NCBI RefSeq assembly: GCF_000332095.2
Contig: NZ_KI913949.1
Span: 4,174,948-4,238,947, forward strand
Reading direction: 5' to 3'
DNA length: 64,000 nucleotides
From: Leptolyngbya sp. PCC 6406
Lineage (GTDB): Bacteria; Cyanobacteriota; Cyanobacteriia; Phormidesmidales; Phormidesmidaceae
Part shown: positions 52,647 through 62,323 of the stretch, piece by piece
How the letters are laid out: the number at the start of each line of letters is the position of its first letter
How positions within the stretch are numbered: the stretch's first letter is position 1
Notes under the pieces: model-generated
What the model saw: only the letters and a program-made list of their open reading frames with translations
Told to the model about the DNA's origin: nothing
The model's database searches: none
Position numbers and translations under genes: made by a program

Positions 52647-53201
52647 TCAACCCCCTTGTTTGTCCTGTGCTTCCTCTCGGGTGCCATCAAGGGCATCAGC
52701 AGATTCCGTGGATTCCGCTGATGCCTTGTCCTCAGGGGGCACAATAGTTCGGGCAATAAGCTGAAGATGCTTGATCGTAGAGCGTTCAGGGGTATAGACC
52801 CCATTTTCCCATTCGCTCACAGTTTGGCGACGGACACCGAGGGTATCCGCAAATTCCGCCTGGGTCAGGTGCAGATGTTGGCGCAGGGACCGAATTGTGA
52901 CCTCATTCCAGACAGTCTCCTGATCAAAGCGATCGACTTGATAGGAGGTGACATAGGGTAAGAACGTGATTTCGCCCGTTTCGAGATTGACATTACGGGT
53001 GTGGTAGCCCGCCTGGAGCCAAGCAGCGGCCTGGAGGGCTCCACTACTGCGGTTACTCCACCACGCTTTTTGTCGTCGCGCTGATGGGGGTAGAGGACTC
53101 TGGAGCAGCGCTTCAATCTCCTCTAAGGTCAGTCGCACCTCACCGCGATCGCGATCCTTAAAATACTGATATAGAGGGTAGTATTTACTGCCCACCTTCA
53201 T
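52647..53201 (-). CDS. HTH transcriptional regulator with N-terminal DUF7662-like domain
   Basis: Residues 1-60 (KYYPLYQYFKDRDRGEVRL, ALLQSPLPPSARRQKAWWSN) form a small domain found in many bacterial HTH or restriction-linked proteins. It is followed by VTSYQVDRFDQETVW and an Xre-type helix-turn-helix: IRSLRQHLHLTQAEFADTLG, VRRQTVSEWENGVYTPERST. The C-terminus is acidic and low-complexity. ATG 53201 with GAGGTG upstream is preferred to an earlier in-frame ATG that would sit inside the repeat array. It probably controls itself through the adjacent repeats. A role over the ATPase-PIN unit downstream is possible. Confidence 0.8.
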   Translation of the reverse strand: MKVGSKYYPLYQYFKDRDRGEVRLTLEEIEALLQSPLPPSARRQKAWWSNRSSGALQAAAWLQAGYHTRNVNLETGEITFLPYVTSYQVDRFDQETVWNEVTIRSLRQHLHLTQAEFADTLGVRRQTVSEWENGVYTPERSTIKHLQLIARTIVPPEDKASAESTESADALDGTREEAQDKQGG

Positions 53202-53214
53202 CCCTGACACCTCA

Positions 53215-53282
53215 ACGGATAACACGTTGACGGACAACACTTCGATAAACGGATCTTATCCGTCAAAAGTGACGGATAACAC
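53215..53282. promoter_or_regulatory. Operator-like array upstream of the HTH gene
   Basis: Three direct copies of ACGGAYAACAC start at 53215, 53230 and 53272, and a palindrome ACGGAT-CTT-ATCCGT lies at 53249-53263, all within 68 bases and 14 bases before the regulator start. Regular ACGGA spacing (15, 19 and 23 bases) suits cooperative binding by the encoded HTH protein. Confidence 0.7.
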
Positions 53283-53468
53283 CCCCAGATTTTCAGCTTA
53301 ACCTTCAAAAAAGAATCTGCGCCTTTCGCCACGCCCTAGAAATCTAGCCCTACGCCACCATCAACCAACGCTTGATTTGGGAATCCACCACCAAGCTGGG
53401 TTGAGGAGACAGCTTCTATGGCACCCTGATAGTGACGTGTTTAGCGGATTCACTCCCCCCCCAGGGCC

Positions 53469-54692
53469 ATGCCAACCCTTACTCCCCCCTCCATGCCCAC
53501 TGCCCCCGCAGCGGCCTTTGACACCACCATTCGTCGTCGCCAAACCCGCCCGGTCCCCGTCGGGAACATCACCATTGGCGGCGGAAACCCCGTGGTGGTG
53601 CAGTCCATGATCAACGAAGATACTCTCGATATTGCAGGCTCCGTTGCCGCCATTCAGCGACTACACGAATTAGGTTGCGAGATCGTGCGGGTAACAGTGC
53701 CCAGTATGGCCCATGCCAAGGCCCTGGCCACAATTCGCCAGACCCTAGAGGCCACCTACCGCCCAGTCCCCCTAGTAGCCGATGTCCACCACAACGGCAT
53801 GAAAATCGCCCTAGAAGTCGCCAAGCATGTCGATAAGGTCCGCATCAACCCCGGTCTCTACGTCTTTGAAAAACCCCAGGCAGGCCGCACAGAATACACC
53901 CCCACAGAATTTGATGAAATCGGCCAAAAAATCCGCGATACCCTCGAACCCCTAGTGGTATCCCTGCGAGATCAGGGCAAATCCATGCGCATCGGCGTCA
54001 ACCACGGTTCCCTCGCCGAACGCATGCTCTTTACCTATGGCGACACCCCCGAGGGCATGGTGGAGTCGGCCCTAGAGTTCATTCGCATTTGTGAGTCCCT
54101 CGACTTTCGTAACTTGGTCATTTCCCTCAAAGCATCCCGAGTGCCGGTCATGGTCGCAGCCTACCGCCTGATGGTGCGTCGCATGGATGAATTGGGTATG
54201 GACTATCCCCTGCATCTCGGGGTTACCGAGGCCGGAGATGGGGAATATGGGCGCATTAAGTCCACTGCGGGCATTGCCACACTATTAGCGGACGGCATCG
54301 GTGACACGATCCGGGTTTCCCTAACGGAAGCGCCGGAGAAGGAAATTCCGGTCTGTTACAGCATTCTTCAAGCCCTCGGGCTGCGTAAAACCATGGTGGA
54401 GTACGTAGCCTGCCCCTCCTGTGGCCGCACCCTATTCAATTTGGAGGATGTGCTCCATGAGGTTCGGGAAGCCACCAAGCATCTGACAGGACTAGACATT
54501 GCGGTGATGGGTTGCATCGTTAATGGTCCCGGAGAAATGGCAGATGCCGATTATGGCTATGTGGGCAAAACCCCAGGCTATATTTCTCTGTACCGAGGTC
54601 GAGAGGAGATCAAAAAAGTGCCAGAGGATCAGGGCGTGGCGGAATTAATAAATCTGATCCAAGCGGATGGGCGCTGGGTCGATCCCGAGTAA
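53469..54692 (+). CDS. ispG: 4-hydroxy-3-methylbut-2-en-1-yl diphosphate synthase
   Basis: Iron-sulphur enzyme of the MEP isoprenoid pathway, ferredoxin-dependent in cyanobacteria. TIM-barrel half: [34 protein letters not shown]-terminal Fe-S half: CPSCGRT and GCIVNGPGE, which supply the three Cys. 407 residues is normal for the cyanobacterial type. ATG 53469 is used; a second ATG nine codons later is also possible. Complete. Confidence 0.97.
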   Translation: MPTLTPPSMPTAPAAAFDTTIRRRQTRPVPVGNITIGGGNPVVVQSMINEDTLDIAGSVAAIQRLHELGCEIVRVTVPSMAHAKALATIRQTLEATYRPVPLVADVHHNGMKIALEVAKHVDKVRINPGLYVFEKPQAGRTEYTPTEFDEIGQKIRDTLEPLVVSLRDQGKSMRIGVNHGSLAERMLFTYGDTPEGMVESALEFIRICESLDFRNLVISLKASRVPVMVAAYRLMVRRMDELGMDYPLHLGVTEAGDGEYGRIKSTAGIATLLADGIGDTIRVSLTEAPEKEIPVCYSILQALGLRKTMVEYVACPSCGRTLFNLEDVLHEVREATKHLTGLDIAVMGCIVNGPGEMADADYGYVGKTPGYISLYRGREEIKKVPEDQGVAELINLIQADGRWVDPE

Positions 54693-55114
54693 TCTGCCCT
54701 GAGTAATCTCCGACGTAAATTTGGCAGCTTTGCTGAAGGGGCTAGCACTAAGCAGCGTAAATACTCTAACCGTTCTATCGCGGCACACCTCGGTCCCTCT
54801 CCCTAGCCCTCTCCCAGGGGGAGAGGGGACCGGAAAATGTTGGGCTGGTGCGGCAGAATAGTACACCTATTTCAGCCTAGGTGTACTAATACCGCAAGGC
54901 AAAAGGATGAGGGCAGAAGGATGAAAGGGGATTCGAGGACACACAGGGTATCAACTCAAAGCGGGACAAATCTCCTGGGGAGGAGTCAGGCTTCAGACGT
55001 TGAGAATCCAGGAGACTCCTGACTCCTAGCTCCTGACTCCTAGCTCCTGACTCCTGAATTCCTCGGAGCCCATATTGTCTCGGCTTACGTTGATGCCCCT
55101 GCGGGGCACCCGTC
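54693..55114. repeat. Intergenic repeats after ispG
   Basis: Contains a strong hairpin at 54791-54832 (CGGTCCCTCTCCC paired with GGGAGAGGGGACCG, one bulge), likely ending ispG. A TAGGTGTACTA-type short repeat lies near 54880. A heptamer run of ACTCCTG/GCTCCTA units spans about 55015-55058. No gene. Confidence 0.7.
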
Positions 55115-56548
55115 CTATGGGGTACCGGAATTACGAGGTAAGGGCGGGAAACTGGGAAGTTCCACCGCTGAGAGGGAGGTGCGCTTCTTTTTGGCGGGGC
55201 GCAGGGGATGGACTAGGGGTGAGGGAGCGCCGCCTTGGGCGTGGGTCTGACCCATGAGGGGCAGTTCCCCCGGACTGAAATGTAGTCGCGCTTGAACGTC
55301 AATGGCATCGGTCTGGGGGGCAGGATTGGCAGGTCGGGGGCTGGGCATCTCCATAGCCTGCCAGGGGGGGGCGACGGCGTTGGGGGCAACCTCAAAGGCA
55401 GTTTCTGCATCCTCTACACTGTCGAGGTCAGCGTTCCATGTGGGGGTGGGACGGGGTTGGGGCGGTCCCCAGGGGGAGGGCTCGGTAAAGGTGGCCTGCT
55501 CGGGAGCAGCCTGCTCGGGAACCGATGGGGGGGGGGCTGGGGTCGGGGCGGTCCTGGGGGAGACAGAATGATCAATCACTCGCTCTAGATCCTGCCAAAG
55601 GCGGGTGTCTGCTTCGCCTGTGGTAGCTGCTGGAGCAGGGGCAGGAGCGGGCCGTACAGGAGCCTGAGCCTCTGAGAAATGGGAGGCAGGTTGCCGCAGG
55701 AGCGCCATCAATTGAGGGTCGAGGGCTGGCCCTGTGCTATCCCCTTCCTGAGAGGACCAGGGCTGAATGCGATCGGCGCGGGGCATGGAGATGGGGTTAC
55801 TGCCTGCCCCTTCTAGATTGCTGTAGGGAATATCCATGACCGCATTGGTGGGTATTGCCAATGGGGTCTGGGCATTCATATCCAGACACTTTTCGAGAGC
55901 GGCTTTGAACTGGAGGGTGTAGCGTTGCTGGCGCTGAAGTCGCGATCGCAGATCACGACAGAGATCCTCTGATTTTTCCAGGGCTTGCAGACGCTCTGTC
56001 TGCCGCTGTTGCAACAAGGTGCATTCTCGCTCGAGCTGGGTGACCCGATCCTGGCTGGTATCGAGTTGGGCTTGGAGGGTCTCGGTCAAAATTCGCTGGC
56101 GCTTGAGGCCATCACTGGCGGTTTCCAGTTCACTCAGTAACTGGGCGGTGGAGCGCTGCTGCGCCGCCGCCACCTTCTCCTCAGGACGATTGGCGAGATG
56201 GTGCGATCGTTCTACCTCCGCCTGGAGAGACTGTTGAGAGGTTTCTAAGGCTTCCTCTAGCTGATTGACGCGGGCCATGAGGGCCTCATTACAGCGGTTG
56301 AGGTCACGGATCAGGTACAGCAGTTCTGCCTCACGGGGCACAGGGGCGGGAGAAGGTGGTGAATCCGGGAAGGCATCGGCATCGGGTCCGGCGGTTCCCG
56401 CTAGGGGCGCAGGGGGCCAGATATGCTCAGGTGAGCCAACTACCTTGGGAAACTCAGCCGGGGATTGAGGGCGGCGGGGCTCGAAGGCTGGTCCCGAAGG
56501 GCGATTATCGGGGGACTCATGGCGGGGAGGCACGTTCGCTTCACTCAT
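55115..56548 (-). CDS. Coiled-coil and proline-rich protein, 477 aa
   Basis: Uncharacterised but cyanobacterial in style. Residues about 1-75 are Pro-rich. A coiled coil starts with AELLYLIRDLNRCNEALMAR and runs to about residue 215 (VNQLEEALETSQQSLQAEVE, RLQRQQRYTLQFKAALEKCL). After it the chain is Pro/Ala/Thr-rich and probably disordered. The end is basic then Pro-rich (RPAKKKRTSL). ATG 56548 (MSEANVPP) is preferred over one 13 codons upstream. It may be a structural or scaffold protein; no function is proposed. Confidence 0.7.
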   Translation of the reverse strand: MSEANVPPRHESPDNRPSGPAFEPRRPQSPAEFPKVVGSPEHIWPPAPLAGTAGPDADAFPDSPPSPAPVPREAELLYLIRDLNRCNEALMARVNQLEEALETSQQSLQAEVERSHHLANRPEEKVAAAQQRSTAQLLSELETASDGLKRQRILTETLQAQLDTSQDRVTQLERECTLLQQRQTERLQALEKSEDLCRDLRSRLQRQQRYTLQFKAALEKCLDMNAQTPLAIPTNAVMDIPYSNLEGAGSNPISMPRADRIQPWSSQEGDSTGPALDPQLMALLRQPASHFSEAQAPVRPAPAPAPAATTGEADTRLWQDLERVIDHSVSPRTAPTPAPPPSVPEQAAPEQATFTEPSPWGPPQPRPTPTWNADLDSVEDAETAFEVAPNAVAPPWQAMEMPSPRPANPAPQTDAIDVQARLHFSPGELPLMGQTHAQGGAPSPLVHPLRPAKKKRTSLSAVELPSFPPLPRNSGTP

Positions 56549-57074
56549 GGCTATAGAAAAGTTGTTCCGCTGCTGGAGCCGACGCAAGCTACCCAGAGAT
56601 TAGGACGGATCCAAAGCCACCCTAGGCATTCAATCCCTATGGTTTAGCATAGAATCCAGTATCCTACACCGTCATCATCAGAAATATTCAGCACTTTCAA
56701 CTCCGAATTCTGTACTCTCTGCCTATCTGAGGGGCATCAACCCCCTCCCGCAGACATCCACATCTAGGCTAGTTTAAGGGCAAGTGAAGAGACTGGTTTC
56801 AGTGCTTAGAGTTTTCCAGCTAAATATTCCAGCTGAATACTTGTCCAGATACTTGCCCAACATGGGCTTCAAAGTTTCAAGGGATGCCGTCCCTAGGGCC
56901 GTAGGCTGAATTGAGACAGAGGATGATTATTTAGTTTAGATGGAACACTCTTAATAGAGTCCAGTAGCTTTCCTTACCATCGGGCGCATTTATATTGTTT
57001 GTTGAGGGGACGGCGGTTTTCAACCGCCGTCCCCTCAGTCTCAACTCGCTAAACCTGTCAGTTCTACGGAAGAA
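56549..57074. other. Intergenic region with terminator hairpin
   Basis: A perfect 16-base stem TGAGGGGACGGCGGTT with three-base loop lies at 57003-57037, just 3' of the EAL gene (minus strand), a probable terminator. The remaining ~450 bases hold only promoter-like DNA. Confidence 0.65.
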
Positions 57075-58712
57075 TTAGGTTTTGAGGGCAAAGGGGGCTT
57101 GACGATTTTGAGCCAGAAATATTTGAAATGCCTTGATGGGCATAGGATGGGCCAAGAGATATCCCTGGGCATAGCGCACCCCCCGTCGTTTCAGAAACTG
57201 GAGCTGTTCCTGGGTTTCTACTCCCTCTGCAATCAGTTCAACCCCTAGATTGCGGCCCAGATCAATAACGGCATCCACCACCGCACTAATGCGAGAAGAT
57301 TGCTTAATGGCGGTCACAAAAATCCGGTCAATCTTGAGGTAATCGAGATGGAACTTGTGCAGGTAACCCAAGTTGGAATAGCCGGTGCCAAAGTCATCTA
57401 GGGCAATGGCAATGCCCAGGCTGTGGAGCCGTGCGATCGCGCTTAGGGCATTGGTTTTCGTATCTTCCACGAGGGCGGCTTCGGTGACCTCAACCACAAT
57501 ACGTCCCGGATAGGACTGGGGGCGGGTCATGAGGGTCAAAATCACCTCTTCAATGTCCCCGCTATTAAGCTGCACAGGGGAAATATTGATGGAGATGTAT
57601 ACATCAGGATATTGGGCCTCCAAAAGGGCCTGATCCTGCATCACCTGTTGACATACCCAGGTGCTCATGGCGTTAATTAATCCCGTGGCCTCGGCGATGC
57701 CAATAAATGTTGAGGGCAAGAGCAGACCCTCCTGAGGATGGCACCAACGAATTAGGGCTTCGGCCCCCACACAATAGCCAGTTTGAATATCCAGAATGGG
57801 CTGGTAATGGATTTGGAATTCTCCCCATTTCAGTGCGTTTTCAATCTCATGCTTTAAAGTGCGGGAAGAATAGATCAAAGGTAGACAGGCCAGCATCATT
57901 AGAGCACTCCCTAACCCCGTCAGGGGAGCCCCAATCCACAGTGATCCTCTCCAGTTCCGTAGAGCCCAGCCTTTGGAAACCTGCCCCACCACCACCACAT
58001 CCCCGGTGTAAGACGCTTTTTGGACATGGAGATAGCCCGGTGGCGGGTGCTGGGATTGAAAGTCTACTTTGGGGGGAATGATGCCATCCCCGGCTAGCAC
58101 TTGGCCGTCGCGGGTATTCACATAGGCTAAAAAGCCATCTTGACCAAGGTCGAGCTGATCCACTTGGCCCCAGTAGGCGGTCAAAATAATCGGGTCCACC
58201 AGGATATTCACCTCTCCCTGGCCTTCGGTGGGCAAGACTAGGACGATGGAGCGTTCCTGCATGACTCGGGTACTCACTGGCCCCACAATTTGCAACACCT
58301 TACGGTCCAGATCTGCGCGGGTTTCAGGGGCGAAGGAAATTGGCGGCTCCACGATGCCTAAACTGGTCAGCACCAAGGAGCCTTGGGCGTCAATAATTCC
58401 CACTTCCCGAAATCGGGGTTCTTTGTAGGCAACCCGCTGCACTAACCGCAGCGCTTTCTCATCGTTGAGTTGCTCTAGGTGCTGGATGTCAGCGGCAAGA
58501 TTGGTCAGGGTGAGGTCGGCGGTTTTGAGGAGGCTGTCTACCCGCCGCACTCCTTGGGTCACCGCATCATTTAAATCGGCTTCGGCCTGACGCAGGGTTT
58601 GGTAATAGGACAGGGTCAGGAGTAGGGCTGGTGGCACTACACTGGCCAGCACTATCCACAGCAGAATTTTGGCATAAACCCTGAACCATCGGGCTAGATG
58701 CGGGGATGGCAT
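57075..58712 (-). CDS. Membrane sensor c-di-GMP phosphodiesterase (EAL domain)
   Basis: Predicted to hydrolyse cyclic di-GMP. Helix 1 is near residues 14-34. An extracytoplasmic Cache-like sensor spans about 40-255 (VGIIDAQGSLVLTS). Helix 2 lies near 265-285. The EAL domain spans 290-535 and has active-site residues EALIRW, INISPVQL, VEVTEAALVED, DDFGTGYSNLGYL, LDYLKIDR and AEGVETQEQL, all intact, so activity is expected. There is no GGDEF domain. 545 residues. The start is ATG 58712; the upstream region faces rpsO divergently. Confidence 0.92.
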   Translation of the reverse strand: MPSPHLARWFRVYAKILLWIVLASVVPPALLLTLSYYQTLRQAEADLNDAVTQGVRRVDSLLKTADLTLTNLAADIQHLEQLNDEKALRLVQRVAYKEPRFREVGIIDAQGSLVLTSLGIVEPPISFAPETRADLDRKVLQIVGPVSTRVMQERSIVLVLPTEGQGEVNILVDPIILTAYWGQVDQLDLGQDGFLAYVNTRDGQVLAGDGIIPPKVDFQSQHPPPGYLHVQKASYTGDVVVVGQVSKGWALRNWRGSLWIGAPLTGLGSALMMLACLPLIYSSRTLKHEIENALKWGEFQIHYQPILDIQTGYCVGAEALIRWCHPQEGLLLPSTFIGIAEATGLINAMSTWVCQQVMQDQALLEAQYPDVYISINISPVQLNSGDIEEVILTLMTRPQSYPGRIVVEVTEAALVEDTKTNALSAIARLHSLGIAIALDDFGTGYSNLGYLHKFHLDYLKIDRIFVTAIKQSSRISAVVDAVIDLGRNLGVELIAEGVETQEQLQFLKRRGVRYAQGYLLAHPMPIKAFQIFLAQNRQAPFALKT

Positions 58713-58944
58713 GGCGGTGACCAGTGGGGTACCGCGACAGTCATCTGCGCGGGCGCTAAAGATTATGATAAATCCACGATAGGCCAGGAGTCAGGGAAGT
58801 TAGCCTGAGATCGCGATTCTGTCGTGTCCTATGGTAAATCCTTTCAAATCCTTCCGTGTCAGGCATTCCAGCATTTTCCCCGAACTCTGGAAACCCTATG
58901 GTATGATCAAAGACCTGTCTGAAATTACCCCCACGCTCAACACT

Positions 58945-59214
58945 ATGGCTTTGCTGCAAAAACGCAAACAGGAACTGATCTCGGAATACCAAGTCCACGA
59001 GACAGATACGGGATCCGCTGACCTACAGGTGGCGATGCTGACGGACCGCATCACCCAACTCAGCACCCACCTCCAAACTAATAAAAAAGATTATTCTTCC
59101 CGCCGGGGTTTGCTCAGAATGATTGGTCGCCGCAAGCGTCTTTTGTCCTATATCCAAAAGCAGGATGCTGGCCGCTATCGGGCACTCATTACCCGCCTCG
59201 GCATTCGGGGTTAG
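58945..59214 (+). CDS. rpsO: 30S ribosomal protein S15
   Basis: Primary 16S rRNA-binding protein of the small-subunit platform. [20 protein letters not shown] then [20 protein letters not shown] and [17 protein letters not shown] give the family signature. 89 residues is exact. The longer frame from 58831 is leader sequence. The following pam68 gene is 33 bases away and typically paired with rpsO in cyanobacteria. Confidence 0.98.
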   Translation: MALLQKRKQELISEYQVHETDTGSADLQVAMLTDRITQLSTHLQTNKKDYSSRRGLLRMIGRRKRLLSYIQKQDAGRYRALITRLGIRG

Positions 59215-59247
59215 AACCCGCCCACTGTCATCACTAGAGCGATCACC

Positions 59248-59739
59248 ATGGCTGCCGAGTCCGAGCGAGATCCGCTACCCTTTGAGCCCAGCCGCAAGCG
59301 CAAAAAAACTGAGAACAAAGCCCCTTTAGCCTCGACTAAGGCAAGCCCTAAAGCTGACAAATCACAGCCGCACGATCACAAATCTAACCGCGATCGCGCC
59401 GACGCTGGAATTCCCGAAGTGGTCAGCCAGCGGATGCTGCGTCGAATGCTGGCCTTCTCCGGCATTCCCACAGGGTTAGGGATAGCCACATTCTTTATCA
59501 GTTATGTCCTGGTGGTGCGCCATATCGTCGATTTGCCCAATGTTGCCGTTTTGCTGGTGACCTTGGGTTGTTTTGGCTTGGGAGTTATAGGGCTCAGCTA
59601 TGGAGCCCTGTCGGCATCCTGGGAGGAAACACGCCCTGGTAATCTTTTGGGCCTAGGAGAGTTTCGAGCTAACTTTGGTCGCTTAACCGGGTCTTGGCGA
59701 GAGGCCAGAGAAGCCCGCCGGACGGGCTCCGATTCCTAG
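59248..59739 (+). CDS. PAM68-family photosystem II assembly protein
   Basis: Thylakoid membrane factor aiding early photosystem II assembly. A basic, disordered N-terminus (KRKKTENKAPLASTKASPKA) is followed by IPEVVSQRMLRRMLAFSGIP, two membrane helices with a short loop, then GALSASWEETRPGNLLGLGE and a charged end. 163 residues. Family (formerly DUF3464) recognition is strong through the PEVVxxRMLRR and SWxxxxxGxLLGxxE patterns. Confidence 0.93.
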   Translation: MAAESERDPLPFEPSRKRKKTENKAPLASTKASPKADKSQPHDHKSNRDRADAGIPEVVSQRMLRRMLAFSGIPTGLGIATFFISYVLVVRHIVDLPNVAVLLVTLGCFGLGVIGLSYGALSASWEETRPGNLLGLGEFRANFGRLTGSWREAREARRTGSDS

Positions 59740-60076
59740 GGATAGCCCCTTTCTACCTGGAGCCGCGCACCACCACACCTGGGATAGTCTGAAATCGCGA
59801 TCGCGGCCTAGAAGGTATTTTTGGGGAGCCTTTATACTCTTGTAGCCCCAGATCATCGATAGGCCCAACTGAGGCAGTTAATCGATCTGGCGTTCAGTTC
59901 AAGCACTATCTCGTCGAAAAAAGCTGCTGTGCTTGACTCTTAATCATCCTTGCTTAGGATCACCTACAGCAAGCCCATTTGATTTCTAAAGGTAGTCGTA
60001 GCGTGAGATAGGAGAATCTGATCCGGGGTGACGTTCGACATAGACAGCGATCGCCAACGAACTAATTTCTTGGAAA
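59740..60076. other. Intergenic region, nothing recognised
   Basis: About 340 bases between pam68 and the tRNA with one GCGATCGC octamer and no hairpin or coding frame that could be supported. Confidence 0.4.
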
Positions 60077-60148
60077 AGCCGATGAGGGGATTTGAACCCC
60101 TGACCGCTCGATTACGAATCGAGTGCTCTACCACTGAGCTACATCGGC
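60077..60148 (-). tRNA. tRNA-Thr (anticodon CGU)
   Basis: On the minus strand the 72-base gene folds with acceptor stem GCCGATG/CATCGGC, D-arm GCTCAGTGGTAGAGC, anticodon stem CTCGA/TCGAG with loop TTCGTAA (anticodon CGT) and T-arm AGGGGTTCAAATCCCCT. The discriminator is T. CCA is not encoded. Confidence 0.97.
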
Positions 60149-60219
60149 AAATTGCATCCATCATCTTATCAGGGTATTTCGCCCCTGACGCCCCAGAAGA
60201 AGCGAAACCGAAAGAACCG

Positions 60220-60588
60220 CTATTTGAGACTGCGCCCAAAGGGCATGATCGCCAGCAGCATCAGCTTGAAATGCTGCTTGGCAAAGGGGAGGCCAATAAT
60301 CGTAACCGCCAGCAAGATCCCCCAAAGCAGATTATTAAGCGCGATCGCCCAGCCAAACACAAAGAACCACACCACATTCAAAATAGTGATCAGCGGCGTT
60401 CCCACCTCCGGCCCCTCTACGATCTCCTTACCAAAAGGTGTCAGCGTGGCAATGCCCATATTGATCGTGGCAATGCCAAAGGGAATGCCAATAATGGTCA
60501 AGCAAGTGCTAATGCCCCCGGCTATGTAGCCGATAGCCCCCAGCAGGCCACCAAAGACTAGCCAGATAATATTGCCGAGTAAACTCAT
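60220..60588 (-). CDS. YccF-domain membrane protein
   Basis: Contains two YccF repeats, each a hydrophobic hairpin: NIIWLVFGGLLGAIGY with IGIPFGI, and NVVWFFVFGWAIALNN with TIIGLPFAKQHFKL. About 122 residues, the common size. ATG 60588 (MSLLGNIIW) is chosen. Function of the family is unknown; it may form a small membrane transporter. It is divergent from the DUF3493 gene. Confidence 0.9.
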   Translation of the reverse strand: MSLLGNIIWLVFGGLLGAIGYIAGGISTCLTIIGIPFGIATINMGIATLTPFGKEIVEGPEVGTPLITILNVVWFFVFGWAIALNNLLWGILLAVTIIGLPFAKQHFKLMLLAIMPFGRSLK

Positions 60589-60650
60589 TTTGCTTTGCCT
60601 TGACCGCCCGTCCTTCAAATCCTAGCCTACAAAAAACGATTTTCTCCCCC

Positions 60651-60947
60651 ATGACCGACCCCTCCTCGCCCAAGTCTCGCCGCACCGCAGCAGCAGGCAC
60701 CCCGCCCCCCGGCATGAGTCCCGAACGCTACGCCCGCCTCGTTGCCGAGGCCAAAGCCCCCTATAGGGGGTTCCGCAAGTTCATCTACGGAGCCTTTGGC
60801 ATTTCCGGGGCAATAGGGGCATTTGTATTCCTCAGCCAGATGGCCGCAGGACGCGATGTCGCTAATGCCTTACCCAACCTGCTGCTCCAGGTGGGTCTTG
60901 TCGCCCTGATGGTGTTTCTCTTTCGCCTAGAGAGCCGCTTCCCTTAA
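60651..60947 (+). CDS. DUF3493-type thylakoid protein (LPA3-like)
   Basis: ATG 60651 starts a 98-residue protein with a Pro/Ala-rich head, SPERYARLVAEAKAPYRGFR, then two helices (FGISGAIGAFVFLSQMAAG and LLLQVGLVALMVFLFRLESR). DUF3493 relatives include plant LPA3, involved in photosystem II accumulation. A role in thylakoid biogenesis is inferred from that. Confidence 0.82.
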   Translation: MTDPSSPKSRRTAAAGTPPPGMSPERYARLVAEAKAPYRGFRKFIYGAFGISGAIGAFVFLSQMAAGRDVANALPNLLLQVGLVALMVFLFRLESRFP

Positions 60948-61011
60948 CCTGTAGCTGCAAGACTGCTCTACAGCACTTGTACCCCCAGCAAACACAGTTA
61001 GGAGAATCACC

Positions 61012-61917
61012 ATGGATATTGCCCCGTTAAACGCTGAATACGGCATAACCGGACAGGTGGAATTTGTTGCCGGGAAAGGAGACTTTCCCTACATTCAAGT
61101 GACCAACAGGCATGGCACAGCGGGAATCTCCGTCTATGGGGGGCAAGTGCTGTCTTTTAAGCCGATGGGGGCTGGCCAAGATCTATTGTTTTTGAGCGAG
61201 AACGCCTACTACAAGCCCGGAAAAGCCATTAAGGGCGGGGTTCCATTGTGCTGGCCCTGGTTTGGTCCCGATCCAGAGGGGCAGGGTCGTCCTAGCCATG
61301 GTTTTGCCCGCAATCGCCTGTGGCAGGTCAAGGCGACGGCAGCGCTTTCTGGCGGAGAAACCCAGGTGATCCTAGGCTTTGGCGATACGGAAGACACCCG
61401 CGCCCTGTGGCCTCATGCCTTTGAACTAGTCCTGGAAATTACGGTGGGGGCGGTGCTCAAACTGGCCCTAGTGAGCCGCAATACGGGCGATCGCCCCTTT
61501 GACATTACCCAGGCACTCCATACCTACTTCAGCATTGGCGACATTACCCAGACGACGGTATTGGGGCTAGAGGGCACGTCCTATATCGACAAGGTGGATG
61601 GCGGTCAGGTCAAGTCCCAGAGTGGGGCAGTGGCGATCACCTCAGAGGTGGATCGCATCTATCAGGGGGTGCCCCAGGAATTGGTGATCGATGATGGGGG
61701 GCTCAACCGCCGCATTCACATCACCGCCTCTGGCAGTAAGTCCGCCGTGGTGTGGAATCCCTGGTCAGAGATTTCCGCCACCATGGCTGATCTGGAAGAC
61801 CACGACTACACTCGGATGATCTGTGTGGAAACGACGAATGCCGCCGATGATGTCGTCACTGTTCCCCCTCAGGGGGCCTATCGCTTAGAGGCGACTTACG
61901 GGGTGGGGGAAGAGTGA
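61012..61917 (+). CDS. D-hexose-6-phosphate mutarotase / aldose-1-epimerase family
   Basis: Beta-sandwich enzyme interconverting alpha and beta anomers of hexose 6-phosphates. YeaD-type motifs: YGGQVLSFKPMG, KGGVPLCWPWFGP, HGFARNRLWQV (catalytic His), and ALHTYFSIGDI (second His). DHDYTRMICVETTNA follows near the end and holds the catalytic Glu. 301 residues is typical. ATG 61012 has GGAGAA upstream. It is followed by a repeat block. Confidence 0.92.
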   Translation: MDIAPLNAEYGITGQVEFVAGKGDFPYIQVTNRHGTAGISVYGGQVLSFKPMGAGQDLLFLSENAYYKPGKAIKGGVPLCWPWFGPDPEGQGRPSHGFARNRLWQVKATAALSGGETQVILGFGDTEDTRALWPHAFELVLEITVGAVLKLALVSRNTGDRPFDITQALHTYFSIGDITQTTVLGLEGTSYIDKVDGGQVKSQSGAVAITSEVDRIYQGVPQELVIDDGGLNRRIHITASGSKSAVVWNPWSEISATMADLEDHDYTRMICVETTNAADDVVTVPPQGAYRLEATYGVGEE

Positions 61918-62323
61918 TGGGGTGTATAGCCTAAAGGCATTCAAGAAAGGCGTTGGCGAAGCCACTCTCAGGGAGTTAGCCTGCCCGGAGGGCTTTGGAG
62001 TAGGGGCGCGGTTTCCGCGCCCAATGTAGCGGGTGACAGAAAGTTTTGAATTTTGAGTTTGAATTGAATTTCCCGTAGGGGCGGGTTTAGCTCATGTTGG
62101 GCGGGAAATCCAGGATGGGAACCTCAAAACCCGCCCTACCCAGCGTCGGGAAATCCAAGATTGAGGTTAATTCCGGTGGCCAAGACCGAGATTCCTCCCC
62201 TCGCTCGGAATACACTCACACTCTGTTATCGTTTCTAAAATCTGCGTTGTACTCTGCTCCATAATGCCTAGCGGAGCTAACAGATTCTCTCTGCCATGTC
62301 TACGTTCACAGAGACAGGATTTA
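61918..62323. repeat. Dispersed repeat block, second near-complete copy
   Basis: Holds the hairpin unit (GGGCGCGG/CCGCGCCC, 62004-62022) with the GCGGGTGACAG tail. Next is the ~150-base module at 62066-62211, over 90% alike to 9743-9893 by eye. Both lie in the same relative order, so they are one composite repeat. A 60-base stretch then leads to the peptidase start. Confidence 0.85.

Noticed and set aside
58831..58944. 38-residue N-terminal extension of S15
   Set aside because: S15 always begins near MALLQKRKQ; the upstream part is leader DNA.
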